A program made the position numbers and the translations under genes. Below are positions 1 to 6,368 of a stretch of 38,130 nt of DNA, in pieces. The DNA is taken from NCBI GenBank assembly GCA_014378495.1, contig JACMNP010000188.1:1-38130 (forward strand). Reading direction: 5' to 3'. The notes under the pieces were generated by a model. The model made no database searches, was not told the DNA's origin, and saw nothing but the letters and a program-made list of their open reading frames with translations. Position 1 is the first letter of the stretch, and every line of letters starts with the position of its first letter. Source of the DNA: Methylotenera sp. (GTDB taxonomy: Bacteria > Pseudomonadota > Gammaproteobacteria > Burkholderiales > Methylophilaceae).

Positions 1-300
1 TGCCATTAATATCGAAAGCACAACTGCCACTATGGCTAAATAAAGCAAACTTAAGCCATGTTTCTTGAGGTCTATTAATCTTAATTCTAGTGAGTCGGAG
101 ATCAATAAAATAGGCAATAAAAATAAGACTAATGTTGAAAAACTAATAGGATCACCTGTCATCACAGGGATTTTTCTAGAGGCATAATGGGCTAGAAATG
201 ATAAGGAAATTAAGCCTAATGGAGAGGGTACTCTTAATTTATCTTCAAGCTGTAAAGCTGTGTACAAAATAATAGCTACAATTATGAGCGTCGTAATCAT
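1..300 (-). CDS. CPA1-type Na+/H+ antiporter, N-terminal part (cut by window edge)
   Basis: This reading frame is open on the minus strand from an ATG at 300 to base 1 and is absent from the ORF track, probably because it has no stop inside the window. The 100 residues visible are strongly hydrophobic with a short charged stretch, LQLEDKLRVPSPLG, between two membrane segments, followed by LFLLPILLISDSLELRL. That pattern (helix, short loop, helix, LFFLP-like motif, then an acidic/Arg stretch) is the usual start of CPA1 (NhaP-like) cation/proton antiporters. A stop lies 28-30 bases upstream of the ATG, so the start is fairly firm, although no clear Shine-Dalgarno sequence is seen. The core and C-terminal regulatory domains lie outside the window. 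Family call by pattern recognition only. Confidence 0.6.
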   Translation of the reverse strand, partial: MITTLIIVAIILYTALQLEDKLRVPSPLGLISLSFLAHYASRKIPVMTGDPISFSTLVLFLLPILLISDSLELRLIDLKKHGLSLLYLAIVAVVLSILMA

Positions 301-530
301 AACTACAATTATCGCACAGTGATAAAGCTAAACTCGACATAACTAATTTAATATTGATATCCAAAGGCTGCTTAAGAACATTGTCCTTAGTACTACAATG
401 ATGCGTATTATATGAATTAAATAGAGCCTTAATCATAAATTATGAGTTGACTTTAGAAGCATCGAATAATTAAGACATTATGTCCACTTTGGGCCGTAAT
501 TGACTACTTACTACATGGCACTTTCCGGCC
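301..530. other. Intergenic stretch left of the IS element
   Basis: No convincing gene. The 63-residue minus-strand ORF at 245-436 has no family resemblance and overlaps the antiporter start. From about 480 the sequence changes to a GC-richer palindromic repeat half (tgtccactttgggccg) that is interrupted at 530/531 by the IS element. Confidence 0.5.
480..530. repeat. Left half of an interrupted palindromic intergenic repeat
   Basis: The stretch begins tgtccactttgggccg, which resembles the ends of the MITE-like element at 11946-12052 (agtccgctttgggccg). The other side of the IS (2177 onward) reads gacccattccagacactcg, whose reverse complement also has a TGTC...TGGGYCG pattern. Joining the two flanks restores a roughly 75-bp element with imperfect inverted ends. 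The shared end motif is seen directly; the inference is that the IS landed in an existing repeat. Confidence 0.45.
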
Positions 531-546
531 GAGCCTGTGTCAAAAC
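531..546 (+). repeat. IS left terminal inverted repeat (IRL)
   Basis: gagcctgtgtcaaaac, the exact reverse complement of 2161-2176. Confidence 0.85.
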
Positions 547-590
547 ACCCATAAATTCAATCTAAAATAAGCACATTAATCTAGATATTG

Positions 591-596
591 TATAAT
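591..596 (+). promoter_or_regulatory. Candidate -10 box of the transposase promoter
   Basis: A perfect TATAAT 34 bases before the transposase ATG and just inside the left end of the IS. No convincing -35 box is seen at 16-18 bp upstream, so this is a weak promoter call. Confidence 0.35.
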
Positions 597-629
597 GTAA
601 CTATCTGATTACATTGTTTTTATTTAAAG

Positions 630-2060
630 ATGAAACGATTTATACAAGGTCAAGATAGAACACAAAGTACTCTGCTTCCAGTGCTACTGGATGAATATAT
701 CGCAGAAGATAACCCAGTCCTCGTGATTGATGTCTTTGTCGATCAGTTAACGTTATCAGAATTAGGCTTTAAAGGCGTGAACCCAGCCCAGACGGGTCGG
801 CCGTCTTATCATCCTGCCGCCATGCTCAAACTCTATATCTACGGCTATCTCAATCGTATTCAATCCAGTAGGCGCTTGGAAGCAGAAGCGAATCGGAATG
901 TTGAACTCATGTGGTTGATTGCAAGACTCAATCCTGACTTCAAAACCATTGCCCGATTCAGAAATGAGAATGGCCCTGCCATACGCAAGGTGTGCGGCCA
1001 GTTTGTTGAGTTGTGCCGTCGTTTGAATTTATTTACTGATGCCATGATTGCCATTGATGGCAGCAAGTTCAAAGCCGTCAACAGCTCTGATCATAACTAC
1101 ACGCAAGCAAAGATTAAAAGCCGCATGCAAGCGGTCGAGAAAAACATTCAACAATATCTTGATGATTTAGAGGCGGCTGACATCAGCTCCCCTAAACAAT
1201 CAACACCCCATCAAGTACGCTTAACCGAACGTATTGCCATGTTCCAAGCGCACATGAAAGCACTGGAAACGATTGAAGCTGAGGTGCAGTCATGCCCAGA
1301 CAAGCAACTCTCACAAACGGACCCTGATGCACGGGCTATGCAACATCGTGGTGGTGGCATGGTGGGTTATAACGTACAAGCCGCGGTGGATACGCAACAT
1401 CATCTCATTGTGGCACACGAGGTCACGACAGTTGGGCATGACAGAGCGCAGTTATCGAACATGGGTAAGCAGGCCAAGGATGCCTTGCAAAAAGAGGCGC
1501 TGACCGTGGTGGCGGATAAAGGCTATTACAAAGGTGAAGAAGTGGTCGCTTGTGTTGAGAACGGCATTACGCCCATCATGCCGAAATGCTTAACCTCAGG
1601 CAACAAAGCCAATGGTTTATTTGATAAGCACCACTTTGTGTACGACCCCAAGACTAATACTTATCAATGTCCAGCAGGTGAGTTATTGATTGAACGTTTC
1701 CGCTCCCTTGAGAAAGGTAAACAACTCACCACCTATTGGAGTTCAAACTGCAAGTCGTGCACATTGAAGTCCAGTTGCACGACCAGTAATCAAAGCCGCA
1801 TTAAACGTTGGGAGCATGAAGCAGTCTTGGATCAAATGCAATCGAACCTAGAAAGCATGCCTGACGCTATGAAGATTCGGCGATGTACCATAGAACACAC
1901 CTTTGGTACCTTGAAACACTGGATGGGTGCTTCGCACTTTCTGATGAAAACCAAAGCGCATGTCAGTACGGAAATGAGTTTACATATTCTGGCATACAAC
2001 ATGAAAAGAGTAATGAGCATCATGGGAAGTGTGGCATTGATAAAGGCGATGGCTACATAA
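630..2060 (+). CDS. IS1182 family transposase
   Basis: A 476-residue DDE transposase that catalyses cut-and-paste or copy movement of its IS. It has the N-terminal helical DNA-binding (DUF772-type) region at about residues 15-110, including GRPSYHPAAMLKLYIYGY, and an RNase H-like core split by an insertion. Likely catalytic residues are D143 (AIDGSKFKAV), D296 (VVADKGYY) and E422 (CTIEHTFGTLKHW). A Cys cluster (CPAG...CKSC...SSC, residues ~347-383) between the second Asp and the Glu is typical of the family. Length is normal and no frameshift is present. The gene is the only one between the terminal repeats. Confidence 0.93.
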   Translation: MKRFIQGQDRTQSTLLPVLLDEYIAEDNPVLVIDVFVDQLTLSELGFKGVNPAQTGRPSYHPAAMLKLYIYGYLNRIQSSRRLEAEANRNVELMWLIARLNPDFKTIARFRNENGPAIRKVCGQFVELCRRLNLFTDAMIAIDGSKFKAVNSSDHNYTQAKIKSRMQAVEKNIQQYLDDLEAADISSPKQSTPHQVRLTERIAMFQAHMKALETIEAEVQSCPDKQLSQTDPDARAMQHRGGGMVGYNVQAAVDTQHHLIVAHEVTTVGHDRAQLSNMGKQAKDALQKEALTVVADKGYYKGEEVVACVENGITPIMPKCLTSGNKANGLFDKHHFVYDPKTNTYQCPAGELLIERFRSLEKGKQLTTYWSSNCKSCTLKSSCTTSNQSRIKRWEHEAVLDQMQSNLESMPDAMKIRRCTIEHTFGTLKHWMGASHFLMKTKAHVSTEMSLHILAYNMKRVMSIMGSVALIKAMAT

Positions 2061-2160
2061 GGTCTGTGGCCTTACTTTGCACCAAAGTTGTATAACAAAA
2101 TTCGGTCTAAACAGTTGCTACTTGTGCGGCGCAACATGATTACAATTCATTGATCCTAGC

Positions 2161-2176
2161 GTTTTGACACAGGCTC
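2161..2176 (-). repeat. IS right terminal inverted repeat (IRR)
   Basis: gttttgacacaggctc, the exact reverse complement of 531-546. It lies about 100 bases past the transposase stop. Confidence 0.85.
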
Positions 2177-2200
2177 GACCCATTCCAGACACTCGAATAT
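2177..2200. repeat. Right half of the interrupted palindromic repeat
   Basis: Reads gacccattccagacactcg directly after the IS right end. Together with 480-530 it would form one element with inverted ends of the type TGTCNNNNNTGGGYCG. Confidence 0.4.
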
Positions 2201-2227
2201 GCAAAATAACTAGGTGGATTCGAGCAT

Positions 2228-2503
2228 TTATTTTAAATATGAACGCAAAACGCTTACCACTTGCTCCAAGTCCTGTTGACGCTGCTCTGGAATTACGACT
2301 TCTGTGCCTAGATGCTCTCTGATGTGTTTTTCAAGTACTTCTGCCATTAGACCATTCACCGCCCCTCTTATAGAAGCAATCTGTTGAAGTATGGCAGCAC
2401 AATCAATATCGTCATTTAACGCTTTTTCCATGGCTTCGGCCTGCCCTTTAATGCGGCGGATTCGAGTTAATATCTGCTTTTTATCATGAACTAAATGCAC
2501 CAT
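2228..2503 (-). CDS. RcnR/DmeR-like metal-sensing repressor (CsoR/FrmR family)
   Basis: A 91-residue all-helical repressor of the CsoR/RcnR/FrmR family, full length. Family positions seen directly are H3, C35 (IDCAAILQQIA), H60 and H64 (EKHIREHLG). In RcnR the set His3-Cys35-His60-His64 binds Ni(II)/Co(II); CsoR Cu(I) sensors carry Cys at the last position, and FrmR formaldehyde sensors lack His64. The protein is therefore most likely a Ni/Co sensor of the DmeR/RcnR type, not a Cu sensor, despite the copper genes downstream. It is divergent from a CDF exporter, with 73 bp between the two starts, and should repress that gene and itself. The start ATG follows a purine-rich gcgggga. The exact metal is inferred. 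Confidence 0.85.
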   Translation of the reverse strand: MVHLVHDKKQILTRIRRIKGQAEAMEKALNDDIDCAAILQQIASIRGAVNGLMAEVLEKHIREHLGTEVVIPEQRQQDLEQVVSVLRSYLK

Positions 2504-2530
2504 ATTAAATCCCCGCTTATTTTATTGGAA

Positions 2531-2566
2531 CGTATACTGGAGTATACTATATTTATAATATACTCT
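2531..2566. promoter_or_regulatory. Operator-like overlapping palindromes between the repressor and the CDF exporter
   Basis: Two overlapping inverted repeats fill the divergent promoter region: GTATAC-TGGA-GTATAC (2532-2547) and GAGTATA-N12-TATACTC (2540-2565). A TATAAT at 2554-2559 could be the -10 box of the exporter gene, which would put transcription start only about 10 bases before its ATG. The TATAGTATAC core resembles the FrmR-type operator arrangement known from enteric bacteria. Binding by the 2228-2503 repressor is inference. Confidence 0.6.
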
Positions 2567-2576
2567 GATCCCAATT

Positions 2577-3512
2577 ATGACACAATCAATTACCCTGGAT
2601 AGCCTTAAACATTCGCATAAATTTGATGAAGGTAATCCCCTAGCTGAGAAAAACACATTGCGTGTCGCTATCCTTACTGCCGTCATGATGGTGGTTGAGA
2701 TTGCCGGCGGCTGGTATTACAACTCAATGGCTTTGCTCGCCGATGGCTGGCATATGAGTTCTCATACGGTCGCACTAGGCTTATCTGTGTTGGCTTATTT
2801 TTGTGCTAGAAAATATGCACACGATCCACGCTTTTCTTTTGGTACTTGGAAAATAGAAGTATTAGGCGGCTATACCAGTGCTATTTTTTTAGTGATGGTG
2901 GCAGGGTTAATGATTTTTCAATCTATTGAAAGGTTAATAGCGCCTAGTCCCATTCACTATAATCAAGCGATTGGTATTGCAATCGTTGGTCTCCTAGTCA
3001 ATTTAGCTTCGGCATGGTTACTCAAAGATGGCCATCATCATGACCATGAACACAGCCACGATCATGGACACGAGCACCACGGTCATCATGACTTAAATTT
3101 ACGTTCTGCTTATATCCATGTGATTGCAGATGCAGCCACATCTGTATTAGCTATCATTGCATTATTTGGCGGCAAACTATGGGGCGCAAATTGGTTAGAT
3201 CCAGTGATGGGTTTAGTAGGCGCTGTCATGGTTTCTATATGGGCCTATGGTTTGCTACGCGATACTGGTCGCGTTTTATTGGATGCAGAGATGACGGCTC
3301 CTGTCGTGGAAGAGATTCGTGAAGTGATCGCGGAGTCACCGATAAAAGCTAACATTAGTGACTTGCATGTCTGGCGAGTGGGGCAAGGGAAATATGCTTG
3401 TATTCTGAGTCTCGTTACAGACAATAATGCATCGCCAGAGTATTTCAAAAATCAGTTACGTATTCACGAAGAGTTGGTTCATATCTCTGTTGAGATTAAC
3501 CAAATGGCTTGA
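2577..3512 (+). CDS. dmeF: CDF-family Co/Ni(/Zn) efflux transporter, DmeF-like
   Basis: A 311-residue cation diffusion facilitator that exchanges divalent metal for protons across the inner membrane. Six transmembrane segments are visible. The metal-site pair in TM2 and TM5 appears as ALLADGWHMSSH and YIHVIADAATSV, so both His/Asp motifs are present. A His-rich cytoplasmic loop (HHHDHEHSHDHGHEHHGHHD, about residues 152-171) lies between TM4 and TM5, and the C-terminal ferredoxin-like domain contains SDLHVWRVGQGKYACI. The N-terminal HSHKF motif and the paired RcnR-like regulator point to DmeF (Co/Ni) rather than a Zn-specific CzcD. The ATG has no strong Shine-Dalgarno sequence. Substrate is inferred. 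Confidence 0.82.
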   Translation: MTQSITLDSLKHSHKFDEGNPLAEKNTLRVAILTAVMMVVEIAGGWYYNSMALLADGWHMSSHTVALGLSVLAYFCARKYAHDPRFSFGTWKIEVLGGYTSAIFLVMVAGLMIFQSIERLIAPSPIHYNQAIGIAIVGLLVNLASAWLLKDGHHHDHEHSHDHGHEHHGHHDLNLRSAYIHVIADAATSVLAIIALFGGKLWGANWLDPVMGLVGAVMVSIWAYGLLRDTGRVLLDAEMTAPVVEEIREVIAESPIKANISDLHVWRVGQGKYACILSLVTDNNASPEYFKNQLRIHEELVHISVEINQMA

Positions 3513-3603
3513 AATCTATCCAGAGGTATTGACTCTATATTTAATCAATCGCATGAGGAGTATCTCAATCAGTATTCAAGATAACCATGAAGTTTGAAGA
3601 AAA

Positions 3604-3648
3604 CTGTACGGCTTCAGTTCTAATTTTTAAATGTTAGTTAGCGTACAG
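3604..3648. promoter_or_regulatory. Inverted repeat upstream of the copper island
   Basis: CTGTACG (3604-3610) and CGTACAG (3642-3648) form a perfect 7-bp inverted repeat with a 31-bp spacer, ending 54 bases before the first DUF305 start. It lies in the only sizeable gap at the head of the cluster. It could be an operator or only a chance repeat; it does not match a CueR-type site that I recognise. Confidence 0.3.
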
Positions 3649-3702
3649 ATCAAGGCGTTTTAATGGCTTACAGTTAAATCCTAACTTATCGAGGGAAATA
3701 TC

Positions 3703-4053
3703 ATGAAAATCATGCCTATTCATTTTTTTAAAGTCTGTATAGCCTCGGTACTCCTTACTACCTTTCTTGGCATAGCCAACGCTGATGAGCACAGAGATAT
3801 GAAAGGTTCAGACAGTATTATGCATTCCATGAAGGATGGGATGAAGAAAATGGAAGCTATGAAAATGACAGGCGATGTGGATAAAGACTTCGCTATGATG
3901 ATGAAAATGCATCATCAGCAAGCACTGGACATGGCGCAGATAGAGATTGCCCAAGGCAAATCGCCCGAAATGAAAGAAATGGCAAAGAAAATCGTTTCAG
4001 CGCAAAAAAAGGAAATCGCCGAGTTCGAAGCTTGGTTATCAAAACAAAGGTAA
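3703..4053 (+). CDS. DUF305 periplasmic protein (CopM-like)
   Basis: A 116-residue exported protein with a signal peptide (about residues 1-27, ending GIANADEH) followed by a Met/His/Lys-rich helical DUF305 domain. The family signature MMKMHHQQALDMAQIEI is clear, as is the C-terminal AKKIVSAQKKEIAEFEAWL helix. DUF305 (ferritin-like four-helix) proteins such as CopM bind Cu(I) in the periplasm through Met and His residues, and the Met-rich run MKDGMKKMEAMKM fits this. The start is supported by gaggga six bases upstream of the ATG. It heads a group of same-strand genes for copper handling, so a periplasmic copper-buffering role is likely. Confidence 0.82.
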   Translation: MKIMPIHFFKVCIASVLLTTFLGIANADEHRDMKGSDSIMHSMKDGMKKMEAMKMTGDVDKDFAMMMKMHHQQALDMAQIEIAQGKSPEMKEMAKKIVSAQKKEIAEFEAWLSKQR

Positions 4054-4096
4054 TATTGATTTAATCCATTAGCTTGAAATGGCAGAAAGTTAAATC

Positions 4097-4555
4097 ATGA
4101 AAGAAATGATGCATAAGCAACCTTATCTCAAGCTTTTATACATGACCCTGTTGTCCTTTGCTTCCATGTATATCTTCATGTATGCCATGGTCAACCAGAT
4201 CAGCAATGTGATTCCCAACATTAACCAGTTTTATATGGCAGGCTTAATGACCATGCCCATGGTATTGATTGAACTGTTGGTCATGAATGCTATGTATATG
4301 GATAAAAACATCAACAAACTTATCATCATCCTGTCTGCTATTGCATTGGTAGCATTTTTCTTATTGATTCGATTTCAAGGTGGGGTATCAGATAAGCAAT
4401 TCTTGAAATCAATGATCCCACATCACGCTTCTGCAATTCTAATGTGTAAGGAAACTGGGATAAAAGACCCTGAGATTAAAGCATTGTGCAGCAACATTGT
4501 TTCCGGCCAACAAAAGGAAATAGACCAGATGAAAGCTTTATTGGATAAAAAATAA
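4097..4555 (+). CDS. Membrane-anchored DUF305 protein
   Basis: A 152-residue protein with about three transmembrane segments in the first 95 residues (LYMTLLSFASMYIFMYAMV, MAGLMTMPMVLIELLVM, IIILSAIALVAFFLLI) and a C-terminal DUF305-type domain (KSMIPHHASAILMCKET ... IVSGQQKEIDQMKALL). The HHASAI and QQKEI motifs match those of the preceding gene, so the two look like soluble and membrane-tethered versions of the same metal-binding fold. It has Met-rich membrane helices and an added MCKET cysteine. It lies 43 bp after the first DUF305 gene, probably co-transcribed. Likely role: metal binding at the outer face of the inner membrane (inferred). Confidence 0.78.
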   Translation: MKEMMHKQPYLKLLYMTLLSFASMYIFMYAMVNQISNVIPNINQFYMAGLMTMPMVLIELLVMNAMYMDKNINKLIIILSAIALVAFFLLIRFQGGVSDKQFLKSMIPHHASAILMCKETGIKDPEIKALCSNIVSGQQKEIDQMKALLDKK

Positions 4556-4595
4556 TGTTGATTGAAATTTACTTTAATTAATATAAACTAGGACT

Positions 4596-4973
4596 ATGCA
4601 ATTCAAACAGCTACGATCATTTCGTATATTTATCTTCCTGCTAGTAACAGTATTCTTTACAGATACTGTTTACGCTAGCGGCATGATGGTGGCTGACCAA
4701 CTGTGTAACAATCACACAGCTGTTGCTGAAAGTCATGCTCATGAAGGTCATGACATGAATCAACATGACAACCACAAGCACGATACAGGGCAGAAACAAT
4801 CTGCTAATGACCACTGCTCTAAATGCGGTCATTGCATGGCTTGCTTTACCATTTTACCCCCTAGTCAATTACACAATATGCAATCCCAGGTTCAAGCAAT
4901 CGAAGTCAGCTTGTTTGAACCAAGTTATCACTCGCACATCAGTGCACAGCCTCAAAGACCTCCCATTTCATAA
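4596..4973 (+). CDS. Small exported His/Cys-rich protein (CopL/DUF2946-like)
   Basis: A 125-residue protein with a signal peptide (about 1-27, ending TVYASG), a His-rich middle (HAHEGHDMNQHDNHKHD, ~48-64) and a CSKCGHCMACF cluster with four Cys near residue 74-84. The arrangement recalls the small His/Cys proteins found in copper-resistance loci (CopL- or DUF2946-like), but I cannot assign it to a family with confidence. It sits 40 bp after the membrane DUF305 gene. A copper-binding or copper-sensing periplasmic role is inferred from composition and neighbours. Confidence 0.6.
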   Translation: MQFKQLRSFRIFIFLLVTVFFTDTVYASGMMVADQLCNNHTAVAESHAHEGHDMNQHDNHKHDTGQKQSANDHCSKCGHCMACFTILPPSQLHNMQSQVQAIEVSLFEPSYHSHISAQPQRPPIS

Positions 4974-4993
4974 ATAAATCGATGGATTCAATT

Positions 4994-5022
4994 TCAGCAA
5001 CACACTATTAGCTTGTTGCTGA
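4994..5022. repeat. Stem-loop between the His/Cys protein and the DUF2231 fusion gene
   Basis: TCAGCAACA (4994-5002) pairs perfectly with TGTTGCTGA (5014-5022) around an 11-nt loop. No U-run follows directly, so it is not a classic terminator; it may be an mRNA processing or attenuation element inside the operon. Confidence 0.4.
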
Positions 5023-5054
5023 TTCACCACATTTATTTTTGAAATGAGATTTCG

Positions 5055-6368
5055 ATGAAACTATTCAACTTATCGTTGTTTATTCTTTCTCTTGCTATAG
5101 GAATATCTGCGCCAGTCTGGGCAGCAGATGCCCCACAAGAGGCCAATCCCTACCAATCATCCTTTGATGATTACAAACCCTTATCTGATGACAATTTATC
5201 AGATTGGAAATCTATAAATGTGCCTTCAAATGGTGGCGGTCATGCCGGACACTCCATGGCAGGTATGCAACACAAAATGAGCCCGGAACAGATGGCTAAT
5301 ATGTCTTCCGACAACAAGAAAATGCCTGCAATGGAGGGTATGGACCATAGCAATATGGCAGGCATGGCAGATATGAACCAAGGCAGTATGAAAGGCATGG
5401 ATCATAGCCAAATGAAGCACGACCATGCAATGTCACCAATGGCAGGTATGGACCATTCTAAAATGGCTGGTATGGACATGGATCATGGCAGCATGAAATC
5501 CATGCCTGATAACAAGCAAGCAATACAGCCAATGAAAAAAGACGATATGCCAGAGATGAGTCACGACCAAATGGCGGGGCATGATCACGGTGGGTCTGAT
5601 ATGAAAGCAATGGATCACTCGATGATGAATGATTCAAAGGCAGATGAGATGCAACATAGTCATGAAAGTGCAGCGCAAGATGAATCTCAACCACATGAGC
5701 ACGCATCTGAGCAAGGAGCTGAACACGCAGGCATGGCAATGCCATCTATGGCAGCTACTACAACGCAACCCTCAGCATGGCAGGTAATTCCTAACTTTCA
5801 TCCGATTGTTGTGCATTTCCCAATTGCCTTAACTATCATCGCGTTTCTATTAAGTATCGCAGCTTATGCACGTCGTAGTCATCCGATCTCGGCACAGCTT
5901 GCAGCCGCTGGGCACTTTACCCTTTGGATCGCGGCTATCGGAGCTACTACAGCCGTATTATTTGGCTGGTTGGCTTATAACTCGGTCAATCATGATGATG
6001 CAGGGCATGCTGCCATGCTATTACACCGTTCTTGGGCTGTTCCAACGGCGATAGGATTAATCTTGCTGGCTAGCTGGGATGCCTGGAAGTATCGCGTCAA
6101 TGAATTGATATCTGTACCTATGTTATTTGTACTTTTTTTGCTTTCTCAATCGATCGCAGTGACTGGCTGGCTAGGCGGTGAAGTAGTTTATCGTCATGGT
6201 ATTGGCGTGTTATCGCTGCCAGCCAGTGAAGGTGCTGGACATAGTCACCATCATGAGCATGGCACTACTGAAACCACAGCTCATTCACATGAAGAGAATG
6301 CAAAAGAACCGGAAGCCGCTTCTGGGCATCATCACGACGATGAAGAAGGAGAATCCCATGAACACTAA
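5055..6368 (+). CDS. Met/His-rich periplasmic domain fused to a DUF2231 membrane domain
   Basis: A 437-residue protein in four parts: a signal peptide (1-23); a short conserved-looking segment NPYQSSFDDYKPL...DWKSI (31-54); a low-complexity Met/His/Asp-rich region (about 62-230) with repeats of the type GMDHS(N/Q/K)M at ~95, ~114 and ~131 and AMDHSMM at ~186; and a DUF2231 membrane domain (about 245-388, HPIVVHFPIALTI and GWLGGEVVYRHGIGV). A His-rich tail (~396-437) ends it. Met/His repeats of this kind bind Cu(I)/Cu(II) or Ag in periplasmic copper proteins such as CopB/PcoB and SilE. DUF2231 has no established biochemical role. The gene overlaps the next start by 11 bases, so the two are translationally coupled. 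Expected to store or pass on periplasmic copper (inferred). Confidence 0.75.
   Translation: MKLFNLSLFILSLAIGISAPVWAADAPQEANPYQSSFDDYKPLSDDNLSDWKSINVPSNGGGHAGHSMAGMQHKMSPEQMANMSSDNKKMPAMEGMDHSNMAGMADMNQGSMKGMDHSQMKHDHAMSPMAGMDHSKMAGMDMDHGSMKSMPDNKQAIQPMKKDDMPEMSHDQMAGHDHGGSDMKAMDHSMMNDSKADEMQHSHESAAQDESQPHEHASEQGAEHAGMAMPSMAATTTQPSAWQVIPNFHPIVVHFPIALTIIAFLLSIAAYARRSHPISAQLAAAGHFTLWIAAIGATTAVLFGWLAYNSVNHDDAGHAAMLLHRSWAVPTAIGLILLASWDAWKYRVNELISVPMLFVLFLLSQSIAVTGWLGGEVVYRHGIGVLSLPASEGAGHSHHHEHGTTETTAHSHEENAKEPEAASGHHHDDEEGESHEH

Larger units (their letters stand above)
531..2176 (+). mobile_element. IS1182-family insertion sequence, apparently complete
   Basis: A 1646-bp element bounded by a perfect 16-bp inverted repeat (gagcctgtgtcaaaac at 531-546 and its complement at 2161-2176), carrying one transposase gene. 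The match extends outward to about 20 bp with one mismatch (ggccgag / ctcgacc). No clean target-site duplication is visible: the flanks read ggcc and gacc. The size, single ORF and transposase type fit IS1182. Both ends and the DDE residues are intact, so the copy could be active. Confidence 0.85.

Noticed and set aside
245-436. 63-residue minus-strand ORF
   Set aside because: No family resemblance, overlaps the start of the antiporter fragment in another frame, and has no ribosome-binding site.
3005-3100. Repetitive catcatg/cacgatc stretch as a possible tandem repeat
   Set aside because: It is the coding sequence of the His-rich loop of the CDF transporter.
5226-5745. Three minus-strand ORFs rich in His and Met/Cys opposite the DUF2231 fusion gene
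   Set aside because: Shadows of the GMDHS repeat coding on the other strand.
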